Assembly: GCA_049687495.1 (NCBI GenBank)
Contig: JBAVJB010000068.1
Span: 1-58,300, forward strand
DNA from: Salinimicrobium sp049687495
Lineage (GTDB): Bacteria > Bacteroidota > Bacteroidia > Flavobacteriales > Flavobacteriaceae
DNA length: 58,300 nucleotides
Reading direction: 5' to 3'
The position numbers and the translations under genes were made by a program. The first letter of the stretch is position 1, and each line of letters starts with the position of its first letter. The notes beneath the pieces were generated by a model, which saw nothing but the letters and a program-made list of their open reading frames with translations, did not search any database and was not told the DNA's origin. This document shows, in pieces, positions 55,817-58,300 of the stretch.

Positions 55817-57391
55817 CTAGTTCTTTTGTTCTGTATAGTAAATCTTCAGCTTAAGCCGCTTTTCTTCATTTTCTGCATTCGGGCCATACAAAACAGTGGC
55901 TTCAGGAGTTACTACAGAGCCGGTTGGCACCGATTTCACCTCCGCTCCTCCAGTTTGAAGTACCGCTGAATTGTTTACCAGATTCACATTCTGTACAACG
56001 ACCAGGCCAAGTTTTACATTAGTCGAATCTTTTGTCAATACATTATTGATATGCCTTGTCAACCTGATCTTATATTTTATACCGTTGCCGTTCTCGTCTC
56101 TTTCCAGAGGCACTAAATGATAATCATTAGAAGTAGATGTTGGATCATTCAATTCTCCAGATGCATCAAGAGTGTAATCTATCAACAACCTGTTCTGGTC
56201 TAAATTGTAAAGGTAAACCCTTTCCGGCTCTCTTGAGCTGCTCATCATATCACGATTCACATAGAATTCGAGGTTAGCCTCGTTTACCAGCCAGTTATTA
56301 TCTCTAATAAATTCAAGTTCATCTGAAACTCCGTCACCATCTGCATCTGGTCCGCTAAAAAGATCTATGATGGCCATAGAGCCCTCGCCTCCCTTGAGGT
56401 AAAGATCGTCAGGGTTGTCGAACTGCGGCATTTCCTGCTCAAAGGTATTCACCTTGGTTAAGCCTAAAGCAAGATTGTACAACCTGTTTTCTTCAATTAT
56501 TTCTGAAGTATCCCCGTCGTCATCAACATCTTCGGTGTCCTCTACCTGAGCCCTGTAGTACAAGGTGATTCCCGTGCCGTCGGCAGCAAGGTTCAATAAG
56601 GCCATGCTTCCGGAATTTCCTGTTTGCTCCGCCTGAATATAAATACTTCGCAAATAATTCCTGAAGTTGCTCTGGCTCGCAAGAACAGCTTTGCCTTGCT
56701 GGTCAAGGATCTTATTCTGAAAGAAATCTTTATCCAGTTTCACTCTCATACGCGGGGCATATCTGATAGTATCTTCAACCGCGATCGGGCTTTCATCTAT
56801 TACAACTACCTCATCTGCCGAAAATTCAAAATCTTCTTTTTGATAAAGCACGTTAGAAGTAAGGTTATTCTCTACCTGAGGCCCGAGATTGGAGTAATAT
56901 TTTTGAGCACGCTCAAAATCTGTGTTCGGATCAAAATTGTTCAGGAAGTAATTTGTTTCGGTGATGGTAAGCTTAATAGGAGCACTTCCGTATATAGAAT
57001 CCAGCTCATACTTTGTTTGGCCATCCTCTGTGTTCTCCAGCTGCGTAGAATAGTAAGGAATGTTCAAAACCACGCTATCCAGCACGGGCTGTGCACCAAA
57101 ATCTGGGTTTGTCGAAGAAAGCGACAATTGAGAAAGAATGCTGGCAGTCTGTTTTCCAAAAACAGGATCATTATAAACCCCCAGCAAATAAACTGGCAGG
57201 TTGTTGGTTTGAACCGGCGCAAGTTTGTTAGTATGCGCAGAGATCTCGGCCTCATCGTAAAGCTCGGCATTGAAGCCGGGCTGGCCAATTACTTCGGTTC
57301 CTATGCTTTCGAAGTCATCTTCACATGCTACAAAAGAAAAAACAACAGCGACAACTGTTGTTATTTTCAACATCGTATTTTTTAAAGTCAT
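55817..57391 (-). CDS. DUF4270 family lipoprotein
   Basis: A 524-residue outer-envelope lipoprotein: hydrophobic start ending VVFSFVAC (lipobox Cys near residue 23) followed by EDDFESIGTEVIGQPGFNAE. The DUF4270 N-terminal part is followed by beta-rich domains with NDPVFGKQTASILSQLSLSS and GGEGSMAIIDLFSG (about residue 340), and an Asp-rich loop DADGDGVSDELEFI that could bind calcium. The family is restricted to Bacteroidota and is usually encoded between a glgA-like gene and glmS, as here; function unknown. Spacing is 10 bp upstream and 3 bp downstream. Confidence 0.88.
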   Translation of the reverse strand: MTLKNTMLKITTVVAVVFSFVACEDDFESIGTEVIGQPGFNAELYDEAEISAHTNKLAPVQTNNLPVYLLGVYNDPVFGKQTASILSQLSLSSTNPDFGAQPVLDSVVLNIPYYSTQLENTEDGQTKYELDSIYGSAPIKLTITETNYFLNNFDPNTDFERAQKYYSNLGPQVENNLTSNVLYQKEDFEFSADEVVVIDESPIAVEDTIRYAPRMRVKLDKDFFQNKILDQQGKAVLASQSNFRNYLRSIYIQAEQTGNSGSMALLNLAADGTGITLYYRAQVEDTEDVDDDGDTSEIIEENRLYNLALGLTKVNTFEQEMPQFDNPDDLYLKGGEGSMAIIDLFSGPDADGDGVSDELEFIRDNNWLVNEANLEFYVNRDMMSSSREPERVYLYNLDQNRLLIDYTLDASGELNDPTSTSNDYHLVPLERDENGNGIKYKIRLTRHINNVLTKDSTNVKLGLVVVQNVNLVNNSAVLQTGGAEVKSVPTGSVVTPEATVLYGPNAENEEKRLKLKIYYTEQKN

Positions 57392-57401
57392 TGAAATTTT
57401 T

Positions 57402-58211
57402 CTAAGATAATACTTGATTCATGTAAAAATCCTGGTAGGCCTGGGCAAACTCTTCTTTGTTCTTGTACTCCAAAACAGGTTTGTCCAGCTTGCTCAGGTA
57501 TTTTTTGAGCTCATCAGGAATGTTGTCTCCCGCTATGACAGCTGCATCTGAATTGTCAACCGCGGTTTTCATGAGGTTTACGTAAGTGGGTTTTTTAAGA
57601 TGTTTCACCTGGTCATTTTCTAACCCGTCAAAAAGGACTTTTTTGTACAGGTCTTTATCTAACGTGCCTTCAAAGTCCTGATTGTATACAGAGGTCACTA
57701 TTTTAGCTTCGTTGAACAAAGGTTCATTCCCGTAGTAGTTCCTTAGGTATAGCGGCAGCAAAGAAGACAGCCAGCCGTTAACGTGAATAATATCGGGTGA
57801 CCAGTTAAGTTTCTTCACTGTTTCAATTACACCTTTCGCAAAAAAGATCGCTCTTTCATCGTTATCGGCAAAAAGGTTTCCCTCTTCGTCTGTGAGCGTC
57901 GCCTTACGCTTGAAATAATCTTCATTATCGATGAAATACACCTGCATGCGCTCCTTTGGAATAGAGGCCACTTTGATGATCAAAGGCATATCAAGGTCGT
58001 TGATCACCAGGTTCATCCCTGAAAGCCTAATCACCTCATGAAGCTGGTGCCTGCGCTCATTGATATTCCCAAACCTGGGCATAAATATGCGTATTTGTCC
58101 TCCCTGGTTATTCACCATTCTGGGGGCTTCAAAAGACATAGATGAGATTTCGGTTTCGGGTAAATAAGGTATAACTTCAGATGATACGTACAATATCCTC
58201 TTTTCTTTCAT
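57402..58211 (-). CDS. Glycogen/starch synthase-like protein, N-terminal half only
   Basis: A 269-residue protein resembling the GT5 glycogen synthase N-terminal Rossmann domain: RILYVSSEVIPYLPETEISS, RMVNNQGGQIRIFMPRFGNI, RAIFFAKGVIETVKKLNWSP, and DIIHVNGWLSSLLPLYLRNY. The second GT-B domain is absent, and the KxGG motif that binds ADP-glucose is not in place near residue 15-20 (ETEISS instead). Full GlgA is about 480 residues. This short type is common in flavobacteria upstream of DUF4270-glmS, so it is probably not a broken gene but a conserved non-canonical protein. It is unlikely to make glycogen on its own. Confidence 0.85.
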   Translation of the reverse strand: MKEKRILYVSSEVIPYLPETEISSMSFEAPRMVNNQGGQIRIFMPRFGNINERRHQLHEVIRLSGMNLVINDLDMPLIIKVASIPKERMQVYFIDNEDYFKRKATLTDEEGNLFADNDERAIFFAKGVIETVKKLNWSPDIIHVNGWLSSLLPLYLRNYYGNEPLFNEAKIVTSVYNQDFEGTLDKDLYKKVLFDGLENDQVKHLKKPTYVNLMKTAVDNSDAAVIAGDNIPDELKKYLSKLDKPVLEYKNKEEFAQAYQDFYMNQVLS

Positions 58212-58250
58212 AAGGCCACTGCTTTAATGCGGTTGTGAATAAAAAACACG

Positions 58251-58258
58251 CAAAATTA
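58251..58258 (-). promoter_or_regulatory. Probable promoter of the glgA-like-DUF4270-glmS operon
   Basis: Minus-strand TAATTTTG matches TANNTTTG, 39 bp before the glgA-like ATG. A -33 TTTG is not at the expected distance, although CTCG lies there. AT-rich surroundings support a promoter. Confidence 0.5.
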
Positions 58259-58300
58259 CAAAATTTTATGCAGATTGCGAGTATTATCTTAAGTTTGCAC

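Noticed and set aside
56624..57385. 253-codon frame antisense to DUF4270
   Set aside because: No family match; DUF4270 has a lipobox, operon spacing and conserved context.
1..58300. CRISPR arrays, tRNA genes, rRNA, prophage or intact insertion sequences
   Set aside because: No regular repeat-spacer arrays, cloverleaf sequences with CCA ends, phage genes or transposase frames were seen.

Overview
This 58.3 kb window comes from a chromosome of a Bacteroidota bacterium, almost certainly family Flavobacteriaceae (a Gramella/Salinimicrobium-like relative; genus not determinable from sequence alone). The evidence is the gene content (gldD-gldE-ssb-mutY block, DUF3098-uppP-truB, DUF4270 next to glmS, GGGP synthase, a short ATP synthase epsilon subunit), the Bacteroidota promoter signature TTTG-N19-TANNTTTG seen upstream of several genes, weak ribosome binding sites, and moderate GC content. 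I saw no rRNA, tRNA, CRISPR, prophage or intact transposase. It is mostly a core-genome region.

Layout: 1-7.9 kb holds housekeeping genes (uppP, truB, tag, aat), a TonB-like protein, a DUF3127 OB-fold protein with an SSB-like tail, a flavin reductase-like protein, a sensor kinase, a thioesterase, a HIT protein and greA. 8-19 kb holds a degenerate Rieske-like lipoprotein, a TonB-dependent receptor under a TPP riboswitch, a hybrid histidine kinase facing a sigma-54 response regulator, arfB, DUF4301, and a small-molecule uptake group (NadR-like kinase, PnuC/PnuT-type transporter, thiamine-binding protein). 19-28 kb holds GGGP synthase, a phosphopantetheinyl transferase, S-adenosylhomocysteinase, rplU-rpmA and a pair of M16 peptidases. 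28-36 kb holds an EamA transporter, gldD-gldE-ssb-mutY, HU, a 29-residue basic protein, rng, a DUF892 protein and recX. 36-43 kb is a biotin cluster (bioF, bioD, bioA, SET protein, ketoacyl synthase, bioB, JmjC-like cupin). 43-49.5 kb is mgtC and a complete seven-gene Mrp cation/proton antiporter operon. 49.7-58.3 kb holds an M61 peptidase, a REP-like inverted repeat, atpD-atpC, and glmS-DUF4270-glgA-like.

Genes that work together: the thi-box TonB receptor and the PnuT/thiamine-binding genes probably form a thiamine or precursor uptake route across both membranes; bioF/D/A/B complete the late steps of biotin synthesis, with the embedded ketoacyl synthase a candidate for the missing early step; mrpABCDEFG form one antiporter complex; gldD and gldE belong to the gliding/type IX secretion group; rplU/rpmA are ribosomal.

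The most striking non-gene signal is a dispersed 15-17 bp palindrome, AAAAATGNCATTTTT, with eight exact and several one-mismatch copies. It is concentrated between convergent genes but also lies inside coding sequences, always in the same codon phase. No described function is known to me. Other items worth a second look are a terminator-like hairpin at the 5' end of the greA mRNA, a tiny membrane ORF with an in-frame TAG followed by a Cys-rich extension, an SSB-like tail on the DUF3127 protein, and a Rieske-like protein that has lost its histidine ligands.
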